Shown piece after piece: positions 1 to 8,771 of a stretch of 64,000 bases of DNA (the stretch's first letter is position 1; every line of letters begins with the position of its first letter). The notes below the pieces were generated by a model, which worked only from the letters and a program-made list of their open reading frames with translations, searched no databases and had not been told where the DNA came from. The position numbers and the translations under genes were made by a program. Source of the stretch: Sphingobium sp. (GTDB lineage: Bacteria > Pseudomonadota > Alphaproteobacteria > Sphingomonadales > Sphingomonadaceae); contig JAGRES010000008.1 of assembly GCA_020446425.1 (NCBI GenBank), forward strand, positions 62,001 to 126,000, written 5' to 3'.

Positions 1-180
1 GGCGGCGCGTTTAGGCTGAATGCTGACAAGTTGCAACCCTGTTTGCGCGTCCGGGCGCGATGTTTCCCGCTTCCAACAATATGCCATCCTGTGTCTTGCC
101 CGTTGCGCTTATGATCCTATCTATGGTAGCCGCGCGCCTGTTCGCATCGCGTTGTCACAGAATAATGAAAGTCACGCATC

Positions 181-516
181 ATGATTATCTCTCCCGCCTA
201 TGCCCAAGCCGCAGGCGCAGCCTCCGCCGGAGGTCCCGGTTTCCTGGTGCAGATATTGCCGCTGGTCCTTATCTTCGGCGTATTTTACCTGCTCATCATC
301 CGGCCGCAGAGCAAAAGGATGAAAGAGCATAAGGCGAAGATCGAAGCCGTGCAGAAGGGCAATCAGGTTGTCACCGGCGGCGGTCTTGTCGGTAAAGTGA
401 CGAAGGTAGAGCCTGAGTTCGTCGAAGTAGAGCTTGGCCCGAACATGAAGGTGAAGGCTGTCAAATCGACGCTGACCGATGTGATCGACCCCGTCGCCAA
501 GCCTGCGAACGACTGA
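181..516 (+). CDS. yajC: Sec translocon accessory protein YajC
   Basis: This 111-residue protein is the small inner-membrane partner of SecD and SecF, the accessory complex that helps SecYEG export proteins. It has a short N-terminal region rich in Ala and Gly, then one hydrophobic segment at about residues 22-42 that ends in IIRPQSKR, the hallmark of YajC, and then a small basic cytoplasmic domain with the conserved VVTGGGLVGKV stretch. Length is normal for the family. The stop lies 7 bases before secD, so yajC-secD-secF reads as one operon. A weak purine-rich ribosome site (gaaag) precedes the ATG. Identification is firm from motif and context. Confidence 0.95.
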   Translation: MIISPAYAQAAGAASAGGPGFLVQILPLVLIFGVFYLLIIRPQSKRMKEHKAKIEAVQKGNQVVTGGGLVGKVTKVEPEFVEVELGPNMKVKAVKSTLTDVIDPVAKPAND

Positions 517-523
517 TCCTTTC

Positions 524-2125
524 ATGCTCGGCTTTACACGCGCGAAGGTCTGGCTGGTCGCGGCTGTGCTGCTGTTCGGCGCCGTTTTCGCGGTGCCGAC
601 CTTCCTTCCCGCCCCTGTCTTCAACCAGCTACCGTCCTTTTTGCAGGCCAAGGTCAATCTCGGTCTCGACCTTTCCGGCGGCAGCCACATATTGCTGGAA
701 GCCGACCCCGCCGACGTCGCCAAACAGCGGCTGGAAAATATGGAAGAGCAGGTGCGCACCGAGTTGCGCCGGGGCGATCCGCGCATTTCCATCGGCGATA
801 TCTCGCGCAAAGGCGGCAGGCTCAGCTTCATGGTTCGCGACCCGAGCCAGGTGGATGCAGCGGTGGAGCGCATTCGCCCGCTGACGCAAGGTGCGGGCCT
901 CACCGGGCAGCGCGATTTCAACGTCGAAGTCGTAGACAGCTCGACCATTGTGATGACGCCCACTCAGGCGGGCATCAACAATGCGCTCGATCAGGCGATG
1001 GACGTCGCCAAGGAAGTGATCGACCGGCGTATCAACGAGCTGGGCACCCGCGAACCGACGATTATTCGTCAGGGTTCGAACCGCATTGTTGTTCAGGTGC
1101 CGGGACTGCAAGACCCCGGTGAACTTAAGGACCTGCTGGGCCAGACCGCCAAGCTGGAATTCAAGCTGGTCGACTATACCGCCGATCCGGCCGAGGTGGC
1201 GGCAGGCCGCGCACCGATCGGCAGCGAGATATTGCCCTATCCCGAAAATCCGTCCGGCTCGCCGATGATTGCTGTCAAGCGTCAGGTCATGGTGTCGGGT
1301 GAGGAACTGATCGACGCACAGCAGGGCTATGACCAGCAGAATAACCAGCCGGTCGTCAACATCCGTTTTAACGGCGCAGGCGGCAAGAAATTCGGCCGCG
1401 TCACCAGCGAGAACGTCAACCGCCCCTTTGCGATCATATTGGATGGCACAGTGCTTTCCGCGCCCAATATCAATGAACCGATCCTAGGTGGAAGCGCTCA
1501 GATATCAGGCAGTTTCACGGTGCAGAGCGCCAACCAGCTCGCTATAGCGCTGCGTTCGGGCAAATTGCCTGTGGCGCTGACGGTCGTGGAGGAACGTACG
1601 GTTGGCCCGGATCTGGGCGCGGACTCGATCCGCAAGGGCGTGATCGCCTGTGCAATCGCCACGGCAGCGGTTCTGGCGTTCATGCTGGTCAGCTATGGGC
1701 GGTTCGGCGTCTATGCCAATCTGGCGCTGGCGGCGAATATCATCCTCATCATTGGCGTTATGGCGGTTCTCAATGCCACGTTGACATTGCCCGGTATCGC
1801 TGGCTTTGTGCTGACAATCGGCGCGGCGGTTGACGCGAACGTGCTGATCAACGAACGCATTCGCGAGGAACAGCGGCGCGGGCGCCCGATCATCCAGACT
1901 ATCGAGACCGGCTATCGCGAGGCGACACGTGCGATTCTGGACGCTAATATCACCAACGTCATTGCTGCGGCCCTGATGTTCTATTTCGGGTCGGGCCCGA
2001 TCAAGGGCTTTGCCGTAGTGCTGACCATCGGCATCGTCACCAGTGTGTTCACCGCCGTGACGGTCAGCCGCATGCTGGCGTCCTTCTGGTTGCGGCGCAA
2101 GCGCCCGACCGAGCTGGTGATCTGA
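524..2125 (+). CDS. secD: Protein translocase subunit SecD
   Basis: SecD is an RND-family inner-membrane protein that, with SecF, uses the proton gradient to help complete translocation of secreted proteins through SecYEG. The 533-residue product has one N-terminal membrane helix, the conserved LGLDLSGGSHILLE motif at about residues 46-59, a large periplasmic domain, and five further membrane helices near the C-terminus including the GAAVDANVLINERIREE motif around residues 438-455. Length fits the shorter alphaproteobacterial SecD. It lies between yajC and secF with gaps of 7 and 12 bases, as expected for a single transcript. Confidence 0.96.
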   Translation: MLGFTRAKVWLVAAVLLFGAVFAVPTFLPAPVFNQLPSFLQAKVNLGLDLSGGSHILLEADPADVAKQRLENMEEQVRTELRRGDPRISIGDISRKGGRLSFMVRDPSQVDAAVERIRPLTQGAGLTGQRDFNVEVVDSSTIVMTPTQAGINNALDQAMDVAKEVIDRRINELGTREPTIIRQGSNRIVVQVPGLQDPGELKDLLGQTAKLEFKLVDYTADPAEVAAGRAPIGSEILPYPENPSGSPMIAVKRQVMVSGEELIDAQQGYDQQNNQPVVNIRFNGAGGKKFGRVTSENVNRPFAIILDGTVLSAPNINEPILGGSAQISGSFTVQSANQLAIALRSGKLPVALTVVEERTVGPDLGADSIRKGVIACAIATAAVLAFMLVSYGRFGVYANLALAANIILIIGVMAVLNATLTLPGIAGFVLTIGAAVDANVLINERIREEQRRGRPIIQTIETGYREATRAILDANITNVIAAALMFYFGSGPIKGFAVVLTIGIVTSVFTAVTVSRMLASFWLRRKRPTELVI

Positions 2126-2137
2126 CGGAGAACGGCC

Positions 2138-3109
2138 ATGAAACTTCTGAAACTCGTTCCCGACGCAACCAACATCCATTTTCTGAAATGGCGCAATCCC
2201 GCTATGCTGATCTCGATTTTGCTGATCGTTGCGTCGATCGCGCTGGTCGCGACGCGGGGTCTTAACCTCGGTGTCGATTTCGTCGGCGGGCAGATGGTGC
2301 GCGTTACTTTCGCGCAACCGGTGGAGCTGGATGAACTGCGCGGCACTGTTTCCGCGCTTAAACAAGGCGACCCCACCATTCAGCAGTTCGGATCACCTAA
2401 TGACGTGTCGATCCGCATGCCGCTTCCCAAAGGCGGTGAGGGCGCGGCCAACGAAGCCGCAAACCGGCTGAAAGCTGCGATCACTAACCAATATCCCGAT
2501 GCCAAGTTCGGCAGTGTCGATACGGTGTCCGGTAAGGTGTCCGGCGAGTTGTTCCGGACCGGCGCCATTTCCATGGCGCTGGCGATGGCGGCGATTTCGA
2601 TCTACATCTGGTTCCGGTTTGAATGGCAGTTCGGCGTGGGTGCACTTTTCGCGCTGGTGCATGACGTATCGCTGACGTTCGGCTTTTTCTCGCTGACACG
2701 GCTTGAGTTCGACCTCAACAGCGTGGCGGCGGTGCTGACGATCATCGGTTATTCGCTCAACGATACCATCGTCGTCTATGACCGCGTGCGCGAGAATCTG
2801 CGCAAATATCGCAAGATGGAGATCGTCCCGCTGCTCGACCTGTCAGTCAACGAGACGCTGGCGCGCACGATCATGACATCATTGACGATGATTATCGCGC
2901 TCACCTGCCTGTTGTTCTGGGGACCGGAAGTGATCTTCGGTTTCACCGCCGCAATGCTGCTCGGCATCTTTATTGGTACATATAGCTCGATCTATATGGC
3001 CGCGCCGATACTGGTATGGCTGAAGGTGGGACCGGATAGTTTCATACCCAAGGAAGCTGCCGTTGCGAGCGGTGCCGAGCGGGTCAGGGCCGACGGCGCG
3101 CAACCGTAG
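2138..3109 (+). CDS. secF: Protein translocase subunit SecF
   Basis: SecF pairs with SecD to form the proton-driven accessory complex of the Sec translocon. The 323-residue product has an N-terminal helix followed by the family motif LNLGVDFVGGQMV, a periplasmic domain, and a five-helix C-terminal bundle carrying GYSLNDTIVVYDRVREN, the SecF signature. Its start is preceded by cggagaacggcc, an acceptable ribosome site. It is the last gene of the yajC-secD-secF operon and converges with a glycosyltransferase gene 35 bases further on. The short gap contains an imperfect inverted repeat (tagagt...actcta) that may end both transcripts, but it is not convincing as a terminator. Confidence 0.96.
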   Translation: MKLLKLVPDATNIHFLKWRNPAMLISILLIVASIALVATRGLNLGVDFVGGQMVRVTFAQPVELDELRGTVSALKQGDPTIQQFGSPNDVSIRMPLPKGGEGAANEAANRLKAAITNQYPDAKFGSVDTVSGKVSGELFRTGAISMALAMAAISIYIWFRFEWQFGVGALFALVHDVSLTFGFFSLTRLEFDLNSVAAVLTIIGYSLNDTIVVYDRVRENLRKYRKMEIVPLLDLSVNETLARTIMTSLTMIIALTCLLFWGPEVIFGFTAAMLLGIFIGTYSSIYMAAPILVWLKVGPDSFIPKEAAVASGAERVRADGAQP

Positions 3110-3144
3110 AGTTTTTGTTCTACAGAAGTGGAACAGACTCTAAC

Positions 3145-4320
3145 TCAGGCGGTTTTTCCCGCTATCGTTGACAGATGATCGAGCAGGGCGTCGCCATTGA
3201 CGCCCCAGGTGAAGCGCATCGCCATCTTGCGGATCGCGATGCGGTCCGCGCTCTGGGCGAGCACTGCCTTCAGTGCAGCCGCAATAGCCTCGGGTTTGCG
3301 CTCGACAATCCTGCCTGCGACCGGATTGGTCAGTAGCTCACGGGCCCCGCCCACATCGCTGATGACGATGGGCGTGCCGCAGGCAAGCGCCTCAACCCAG
3401 GCATTGGCCAGTCCTTCCGATGCGGAGGGAAGGGCCATGACATCGGCGGCATTATAGGCGATCGGTAGCCGCTCATGCGGTAACGCGCCCAGGAAACCGA
3501 CCCGGTCGGCCACGCCGAGCGCATTGGCGAGCTTTTCATACTCGCTATGCTGTGGCCCTTCACCGGCGAGCAGCAGTGTCGCCTCCGGTATCTCGGTTAG
3601 CGCCCGGATAAGCAGCCCTTGCCCTTTGCGGTCCATCAGATGGCCTACACTCAACATGACGGGGCCATCGACTCCGAAATTCGTCTTGGCCGCCATGCGG
3701 TCCTGCGGCGCGAAGGATTTGAGATCGACACCGGTGTAATGAACGCGGATCTTCGCGGCATCCATCCCCAGTGCCACCATTGAACGCTTCATCGCTTCTG
3801 AGACCGCGAGCAGACCGGCGGCGTCCTCCGCCGCCTTCAGGATTGCACCGCGCGCAGCAGGAACGCGCGCCCAATGATGAATGTCGCCGCCTCTGGCCTT
3901 GACCGAATAGGGAATCCCCAGCTTTTTCGCGAGATTTCGGGCGACCGGACCGTCGGGATAGAAAAAGCTGGCGTCGATTACGTCGAACGGGGCTTCGTCA
4001 TGAAGCTGCCGGACCAATGGCCATATCGCACGCGTCATGTTGAACACATGCATATGTCCGCCCATTTTCGGCAGCACGGTGAAACGCGGACGATACACGG
4101 TCAGGTCTCGCCAGCGCTCCATTTCGGGCAGCGTATTGAAACGGGCATAATGCGAATGCCGTGACAGCGGCCACGGCGCTATGCCGATGGGCGCAATAAC
4201 AGTTACGTCCACACCGTTCCGGCTTGCCAGCTCCCGTGTCTGACGCTCGACGAAAACGCCGAAATTGGGGCGAACCATGTCTGGAAACAGAGTCGAGAGT
4301 GTCAGGACACGCAGGGTCAT
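3145..4320 (-). CDS. Glycosyltransferase family 4 protein
   Basis: A 391-residue GT-B fold glycosyltransferase of the GT4 family, expected to move a sugar from a nucleotide-sugar donor onto a lipid-linked glycan or similar acceptor in the cytoplasm. The N-terminal half begins with RVLTLSTLFPDMVRPNFG, as in many GT4 enzymes that open with a Rossmann strand and a flexible loop. The C-terminal half has SVGHLMDRKGQGLLIRA, then ALPSASEGLANAWVEALACG, which contains the E-x7-E type donor-binding motif, and GTPIVISDVGGARELL. It stands alone on the minus strand between secF and an XRE regulator gene, so the acceptor and pathway cannot be deduced. Confidence 0.88.
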   Translation of the reverse strand: MTLRVLTLSTLFPDMVRPNFGVFVERQTRELASRNGVDVTVIAPIGIAPWPLSRHSHYARFNTLPEMERWRDLTVYRPRFTVLPKMGGHMHVFNMTRAIWPLVRQLHDEAPFDVIDASFFYPDGPVARNLAKKLGIPYSVKARGGDIHHWARVPAARGAILKAAEDAAGLLAVSEAMKRSMVALGMDAAKIRVHYTGVDLKSFAPQDRMAAKTNFGVDGPVMLSVGHLMDRKGQGLLIRALTEIPEATLLLAGEGPQHSEYEKLANALGVADRVGFLGALPHERLPIAYNAADVMALPSASEGLANAWVEALACGTPIVISDVGGARELLTNPVAGRIVERKPEAIAAALKAVLAQSADRIAIRKMAMRFTWGVNGDALLDHLSTIAGKTA

Positions 4321-4401
4321 CCCTTCCGCTTAACCTGAAAAATGGGTTACCGCGAGAGGTCTAACGCAGCTGTCTCATAATTCGACAATAGCGCTGCGAT
4401 A

Positions 4402-4983
4402 TTACAACGCACGGATAAGGCGAGTTGCCACGGCGGCCCATGGTGGATCGCTCAATATCTGTTGGCGCGCGCCCGGGGTGAGCGGCAATATCTGCACGCG
4501 TCCGCCATCGCTGTCGCTGCCGGTTTCCCGCCCGATCAGCCGCCCGAACAAAAAGCGCCCGCCGGGCCGGGGGAAGAGGACGTCCCGATTCAGCGCGGAC
4601 GAGAAGTCGTCAGGGCCGATGCGGCGGCACCATATTTCATCACCCGCACGATAGTCACCGATGCTCGATGTGATGCGCAGGCCGATCATGTCGCCCTCCA
4701 TCATGGGAGCGACAAAATGAGAGGGGCGTGCAGGTGCGTAAGCGCCTTCCGCCCCCATATAGGCGGCGACCGCGATATGCTCCTTGCCCGGCAAGTCCAC
4801 CAGGTCGGATGCGTTTACGCCCAGTGCCTCCGCGATACGGTTGAGCCATTTGACCGAAACCGTGCGCGTTCCCGTTTCAAGACGTCCGATGGTTTGCGCA
4901 GTCGTCGGCGGATCGCAACGCCTAGCGACATCATCTAGCGTGAGACCCTTGGCGCGGCGTACTTCCCGTATGCGTGTGATCAT
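4402..4983 (-). CDS. XRE-family transcriptional regulator
   Basis: A 193-residue DNA-binding protein. Residues 1-60 form an HTH_3/Cro-C1 domain (IREVRRAKGLTLDDVARRC, then a recognition segment around TAQTIGRLETGTR). The C-terminal part, about residues 75-190, is of unknown fold; its length and strand-rich look recall S24/LexA-type C-terminal domains, but no Ser-Lys dyad can be assigned with confidence. It is transcribed away from the DUF6456-like gene, and the 88-base gap between the two starts is the natural place for an operator. Target genes are unknown. Confidence 0.85.
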   Translation of the reverse strand: MITRIREVRRAKGLTLDDVARRCDPPTTAQTIGRLETGTRTVSVKWLNRIAEALGVNASDLVDLPGKEHIAVAAYMGAEGAYAPARPSHFVAPMMEGDMIGLRITSSIGDYRAGDEIWCRRIGPDDFSSALNRDVLFPRPGGRFLFGRLIGRETGSDSDGGRVQILPLTPGARQQILSDPPWAAVATRLIRAL

Positions 4984-5071
4984 TATTTGTCCCGATATAA
5001 CCTATCTGGTTTTTTCTTTCCTACACATGTTCCATCATGGCAAGGGAAAACTCCACGAAATCGGAGGAAAC

Positions 5072-5563
5072 ATGATCGCGCAGCAGCAGGAAACGGGCTC
5101 GAAAAGAAGGCAAAGCTATATTGAGCGACAGGTAGAAGGGCCCGATGGCGAGATGCAGCAAGTCAGGGTGCATATGGGCGAATCGCCGCTGACTTGGTTG
5201 AAAGCACGTGGGCTGCTGAGCGAACGCTTGTACCTTGCCGGAGACAGGCTGAGAGAGGACTGGGAAAAAGCCGGGCTGGGCGCTCGCGTGACGATGATAT
5301 GGGATGCAGCGCCTCCGTCCAAGGGCAGCCGCGCCAGCCATCGCGCACCCGATCCCCATATGCGGCAGCTCAGCGCGCGGCAACGGTTCGATGGCGCACT
5401 GACCATGGCGGGGCCGGGGCTGGCCGACATATTATGGCGCGTCGTATGCGCGGGTGAGGGACTTTCCACCGCCGAACAGGCGCTGGGCTGGCCCGCGCGC
5501 GCGGGCAAGCTGGTGCTGGGCTTCGCGCTGGAGAGGGTGGCGGACTATTATCGTATCGCTTGA
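5072..5563 (+). CDS. DUF6456-like protein
   Basis: A 163-residue protein of unknown function. The open frame runs further upstream, but the ATG at 5072 is chosen because ggagg lies 5 bases before it and because the upstream part would run through the divergent regulator gene. The C-terminal 80 residues (RHMRQLSARQRFDGALTMAG region, then AEQALGWPARAGKLVLGFAL) resemble the DUF6456 domain found in alphaproteobacterial proteins, often beside helix-turn-helix segments. The GLSTAEQALGWPARAGKLVL stretch could itself be a helix-turn-helix. The gene diverges from an XRE regulator, so co-regulation is plausible. The assignment is from memory of the family pattern and is moderate. Confidence 0.6.
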   Translation: MIAQQQETGSKRRQSYIERQVEGPDGEMQQVRVHMGESPLTWLKARGLLSERLYLAGDRLREDWEKAGLGARVTMIWDAAPPSKGSRASHRAPDPHMRQLSARQRFDGALTMAGPGLADILWRVVCAGEGLSTAEQALGWPARAGKLVLGFALERVADYYRIA

Positions 5564-5723
5564 GATTGAGACTGGCAGCCGGCATTTGTTATAAAATTTC
5601 TGGCGAAGACACGCCTTTATATACTCGTGCCCGTTGACGAAGCATTCCGGACCCTTAGGATTGGCGAAGTCGTCACCGTGGCTTTATTCTCCATAGTGAT
5701 ATGAACGGGTTGAGGAGTGTATA

Positions 5724-5858
5724 GTGAAAAAAGTCCTCGTAGCTTTTGTGCTAGCGGCGAGCTTTGGTGTATCGGGATGCGTGGCCTTACTTGCCGGTGC
5801 CGCTGGTGCGGGCGCGGTAGCGTGCACGGAAAAGGAGATTGATTGCCCGGTCGATTAA
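5724..5858 (+). CDS. Small lipoprotein, 44 residues
   Basis: A very short gene starting with GTG, preceded by tgaggag at a good distance. The product has a basic start (MKK), a hydrophobic stretch, and the lipobox VSGC with Cys19 as the predicted lipidation site. After processing only about 26 residues remain: a Gly/Ala-rich hydrophobic run and an acidic tail with two more cysteines (Cys34 and Cys41), which could form a disulfide. This is the look of small entericidin-like or glycine-zipper lipoproteins, but no family can be named. It stops 12 bases before the end of the convergent ABC-F gene. Confidence 0.65.
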   Translation: MKKVLVAFVLAASFGVSGCVALLAGAAGAGAVACTEKEIDCPVD

Positions 5859-5870
5859 AGGGGCTTGGCG

Positions 5871-7661
5871 CTAATTCGCCAACGCTTCCGCCATTTCCGC
5901 GAGTTCCAGCCAGCGTTCCTCGGCGGCGTCCTTCTCGTCACGGAGTTTAGCGATACTGGCCGTCAGTGCGGCGAACCGATCCGGATTGCTGTTATAGAGA
6001 TCAGGGTCGGCCAGTTGCGCTTCGTCGCGGGCAATGGCAGCTTCCATCTCCTCGATACGTTGCGGCAACAGCTCATAATCGCGCTGATCCTTGTAACTCA
6101 GCTTGGTCTGGATCTTGGGCGGTGCTTTAGCCTTGTTGTCGCCTGAGGATTTTGCCGCAGGTTTGGAGGGCGCATGCCGCTGTTTGCGTTTGCGCTCCCA
6201 ATCCTCATAGCCGCCTGCGATGATATCGACGGTTCCGGAACCATCCAGCCCCAGTGTGACGGTAACAGTGCGATCCAGAAAGTCACGATCATGGCTGACA
6301 ATCAACACCGTGCCTGCATAGTCGGCGATCACTTCCTGTAGTAGATCGAGCGTTTCCAGATCGAGGTCGTTGGTCGGCTCGTCAAGCACCAGCAGGTTCG
6401 ACTCGCGGGCGAATTCGCGGGCGAGTAACAGGCGCGAGCGCTCGCCGCCCGACAATGTACCTACCTTCGCATCGGCCAAGCCTGGGTCGAACAGAAATTC
6501 CTTGAGATAGCCCTGAACATGTTTCTTGCCGCCGCGCACCTCGATCCAGTCGCCGCCCTCGGCCAGCACGTCGCGCACGCGCTTGTCCGGCGCCATCAGC
6601 TTGCGCTGTTGGTCGATGACGATGCCGTCGAGCGTTTTGGCGCGCGTGACACTGCCTTCATCCGGCTCGATCTCGCCGGTCAGCAGCTTGAGCAGGGTTG
6701 TCTTGCCCGCGCCATTGCCGCCGACTACGCCGATACGGTCGCCGCGCTGGATGCGTAAAGTGAAGTCGCGGATGATGGTACGGTCGCCAAAACGCTTGGT
6801 GACGTTCTCGGCCACGATCACGCTCTTGGTTTTGACTTCGTCGCTGACCACCGCAAGTTTCGCCGTGCCTTGGGGCCCCAGCATCGCGGCGCGTTGCGCC
6901 CGCATGTCATGCAGCTTGGCGAGACGGCCCTGATTACGCTTGCGCCGCGCGGTGACGCCGCGCTCCAGCCAGTGGGCTTCGATCTTCAGCTTGGCGTCCA
7001 GCTTTTCTGCAGCGCGGGCTTCCTCGGCATAGACTTTTTCCATCCATGCTTCGAAGCCGCCGAAGCCGATTTCATTGCGGCGCAGGGAGCCTCGATCGAG
7101 CCATAGCGTCTGGCGGGTGAGGCGTGTCAGGAATGTACGGTCGTGGCTGATGACAATGAATGCGCCATTATAGCGATTGAGCCAGCTTTCCAGCCAGTCG
7201 ATCGCGGCGATGTCGAGATGGTTGGTCGGTTCGTCGAGCAGCAGCAGGTCGGGCTCGCTGGCCAGCGCACGGCAAATGGCGGCACGGCGGCGCTCGCCTC
7301 CGCTGGCAGTCGCGGCTTCCCGGTCCAGATCAATGCCGATCTGGTCAGCTATTGCGTCCACTTCATGTGCAGCCGGAGCGTCTTTGCCCTTGAGCGCAAA
7401 GTCCCTCAATGTATCAAAACCGACGACGTCCGGGTCCTGCTCCAGCATCACGACATTGGTGCCCGGCACAATGGAGCTGCGGCCTTTGTCGGCCTCAACC
7501 TCATCGGCGATCAGGCGCAGCAGCGTTGTCTTGCCCGCACCGTTGCGCCCGATCAACGCCAACCGGTCGCGCTCGCCAATGTGGATATCCAGCCCCTCGA
7601 ACAGCCAGCCTGCGCCCTGAATGAGGCCAAGGTCTTCATAGGAGAGTATCGGTGCAGCCAT
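5871..7661 (-). CDS. uup: ABC-F family ATPase (Uup-like)
   Basis: A 596-residue cytoplasmic protein with two ABC ATPase domains and no membrane segments, the ABC-F architecture. Domain 1 (about 1-240) has Walker A GRNGAGKTT, signature SGGERRRAAI and Walker B LLLLDEPTNHLD. After the charged interdomain linker comes domain 2 (about 280-500) with GGNGAGKTT, LSGGERSRLL and LLVLDEPTNDLD. The last 90 residues form a Lys-rich stretch and a coiled coil (YELLPQRIEEMEAAIARDEA), as in Uup, which binds nucleic acid and acts on ribosome or branched-DNA related functions. The C-terminal domain favours Uup over EttA or YheS, but ABC-F subfamilies are hard to separate by eye. Confidence 0.88.
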   Translation of the reverse strand: MAAPILSYEDLGLIQGAGWLFEGLDIHIGERDRLALIGRNGAGKTTLLRLIADEVEADKGRSSIVPGTNVVMLEQDPDVVGFDTLRDFALKGKDAPAAHEVDAIADQIGIDLDREAATASGGERRRAAICRALASEPDLLLLDEPTNHLDIAAIDWLESWLNRYNGAFIVISHDRTFLTRLTRQTLWLDRGSLRRNEIGFGGFEAWMEKVYAEEARAAEKLDAKLKIEAHWLERGVTARRKRNQGRLAKLHDMRAQRAAMLGPQGTAKLAVVSDEVKTKSVIVAENVTKRFGDRTIIRDFTLRIQRGDRIGVVGGNGAGKTTLLKLLTGEIEPDEGSVTRAKTLDGIVIDQQRKLMAPDKRVRDVLAEGGDWIEVRGGKKHVQGYLKEFLFDPGLADAKVGTLSGGERSRLLLAREFARESNLLVLDEPTNDLDLETLDLLQEVIADYAGTVLIVSHDRDFLDRTVTVTLGLDGSGTVDIIAGGYEDWERKRKQRHAPSKPAAKSSGDNKAKAPPKIQTKLSYKDQRDYELLPQRIEEMEAAIARDEAQLADPDLYNSNPDRFAALTASIAKLRDEKDAAEERWLELAEMAEALAN

Positions 7662-7765
7662 GATGCCGGTGCAGCTAGGCGGGTTTCATGGGCCGGGCAA
7701 GCCTTTCCTCTGCCTGACCAGTTCATTCACCGCTTGTTCAATGGAGCCAAGCTATGCCATGACGC

Positions 7766-8083
7766 ATGATGATGTGGACGAAATTGGCAATCATGATCGG
7801 CGGTTTGTCGGTTGCGCTGTCTCCTATGGTGGCGCCTGATGCTGCAGCCAAGGGTGGACGCGATGAACAGGACGCCGCGCGGCAGGCTATGCTGGATGGC
7901 CGCGTCATGCCCTTTTCCGTCATCAAGCGGCGTGTGGAACGCAAAATGGGCGATGCGACATATCTCGGTTCGGAATTCCAGCAGAGGAATAACCGTTACC
8001 GGTTGAAATATGTACGCGATGGCCGCGTCGTATGGGTTGATGTCGATGGCCGCACCGGCGAAATCGCTGGCTGGGCGCGTTGA
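7766..8083 (+). CDS. PepSY-domain periplasmic protein
   Basis: A 105-residue protein with an N-terminal signal-like helix (about residues 5-28, ending near PDAAAKGG) and a short C-terminal PepSY-type domain: VIKRRVERKMGDATYLGSEF, then YRLKYVRDGRVVWVDVDGRT. PepSY proteins often sit in the periplasm next to two-component systems and are thought to influence sensor activity or protease function. The stop is 10 bases before the response regulator start, so it heads an operon with the regulator and the sensor kinase downstream. A role as accessory to the sensor kinase is inference from position. Confidence 0.8.
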   Translation: MMMWTKLAIMIGGLSVALSPMVAPDAAAKGGRDEQDAARQAMLDGRVMPFSVIKRRVERKMGDATYLGSEFQQRNNRYRLKYVRDGRVVWVDVDGRTGEIAGWAR

Positions 8084-8093
8084 GAGGAATGAT

Positions 8094-8762
8094 ATGCGAT
8101 TACTGATCGTTGAGGATGAACCCAATCTGGGCCGGCAGCTTAAGGCCACTCTGGAAGGTGCAGGATATGCCGTCGACCTTGCGACCGATGGCGAGGATGG
8201 CCATTTTCTTGGCTCCACCGAGAGCTATGATGCGGCCATATTGGACCTGGGCTTGCCGGAGATTGACGGCCTGACCGTGCTGGATCGCTGGCGCAAGGAA
8301 GGCCGCAGCTTTCCTGTGCTGGTGTTGACCGCGCGCGATAGCTGGTCCGACAAGGTGACCGGGCTGGATGCCGGTGCGGACGATTATCTCGCCAAACCGT
8401 TCCAGTCCGAAGAGCTGATCGCGCGTTTGCGCGCGCTGATCCGCCGCGCATCGGGCAATGCGTCGAGCGAGCTTGTGGCGGGCGATGTGCGTCTGGATAC
8501 GCGCTCGGGCAAGGTCACGCTCAGCGGTGAGCCGGTCAAGCTGACCGCGCAGGAATATAAGCTGCTGTCCTACCTGATGCATCACAAGGGCAAGGTGGTC
8601 AGCCGCACCGAGCTGATCGAACATATTTATGATCAGGACTTCGATCGTGATTCCAACACGATTGAGGTGTTTGTAACCCGCATCCGCAAGAAGCTGGGTT
8701 CGAATGTGATCACCACCATTCGCGGCCTTGGCTATAGCCTTGAAGAGCCTGTGGCGTCATAA
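8094..8762 (+). CDS. OmpR/PhoP-type response regulator
   Basis: A 222-residue two-component response regulator. The receiver domain (1-115) begins MRLLIVEDEP with the acidic cluster, has the phospho-acceptor Asp51 in ILDLGLPEIDG, the Thr in VLTARDSW, and Lys in YLAKPF. The C-terminal domain (about 125-220) is a winged helix of the OmpR type ending FVTRIRKKLGS and TIRGLGYSLEE. The ATG at 8094 is chosen, with gagaggaat just upstream, over a longer frame running into the preceding PepSY gene. It resembles the QseB/PhoP group. The sensor kinase starts 9 bases downstream; the signal is unknown. Confidence 0.93.
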   Translation: MRLLIVEDEPNLGRQLKATLEGAGYAVDLATDGEDGHFLGSTESYDAAILDLGLPEIDGLTVLDRWRKEGRSFPVLVLTARDSWSDKVTGLDAGADDYLAKPFQSEELIARLRALIRRASGNASSELVAGDVRLDTRSGKVTLSGEPVKLTAQEYKLLSYLMHHKGKVVSRTELIEHIYDQDFDRDSNTIEVFVTRIRKKLGSNVITTIRGLGYSLEEPVAS

Positions 8763-8771
8763 TATCACGCT

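Noticed and set aside
3110-3144. Terminator between secF and the GT4 gene
   Set aside because: Inverted bases tagagt/actcta enclose a long loop with mismatches and no proper T run on either strand, so support is too weak to list.
4784-5071. Longer N-terminus for the DUF6456-like gene
   Set aside because: It would run through the divergent XRE gene; the ATG at 5072 has a strong ribosome site and the upstream part has no domain.
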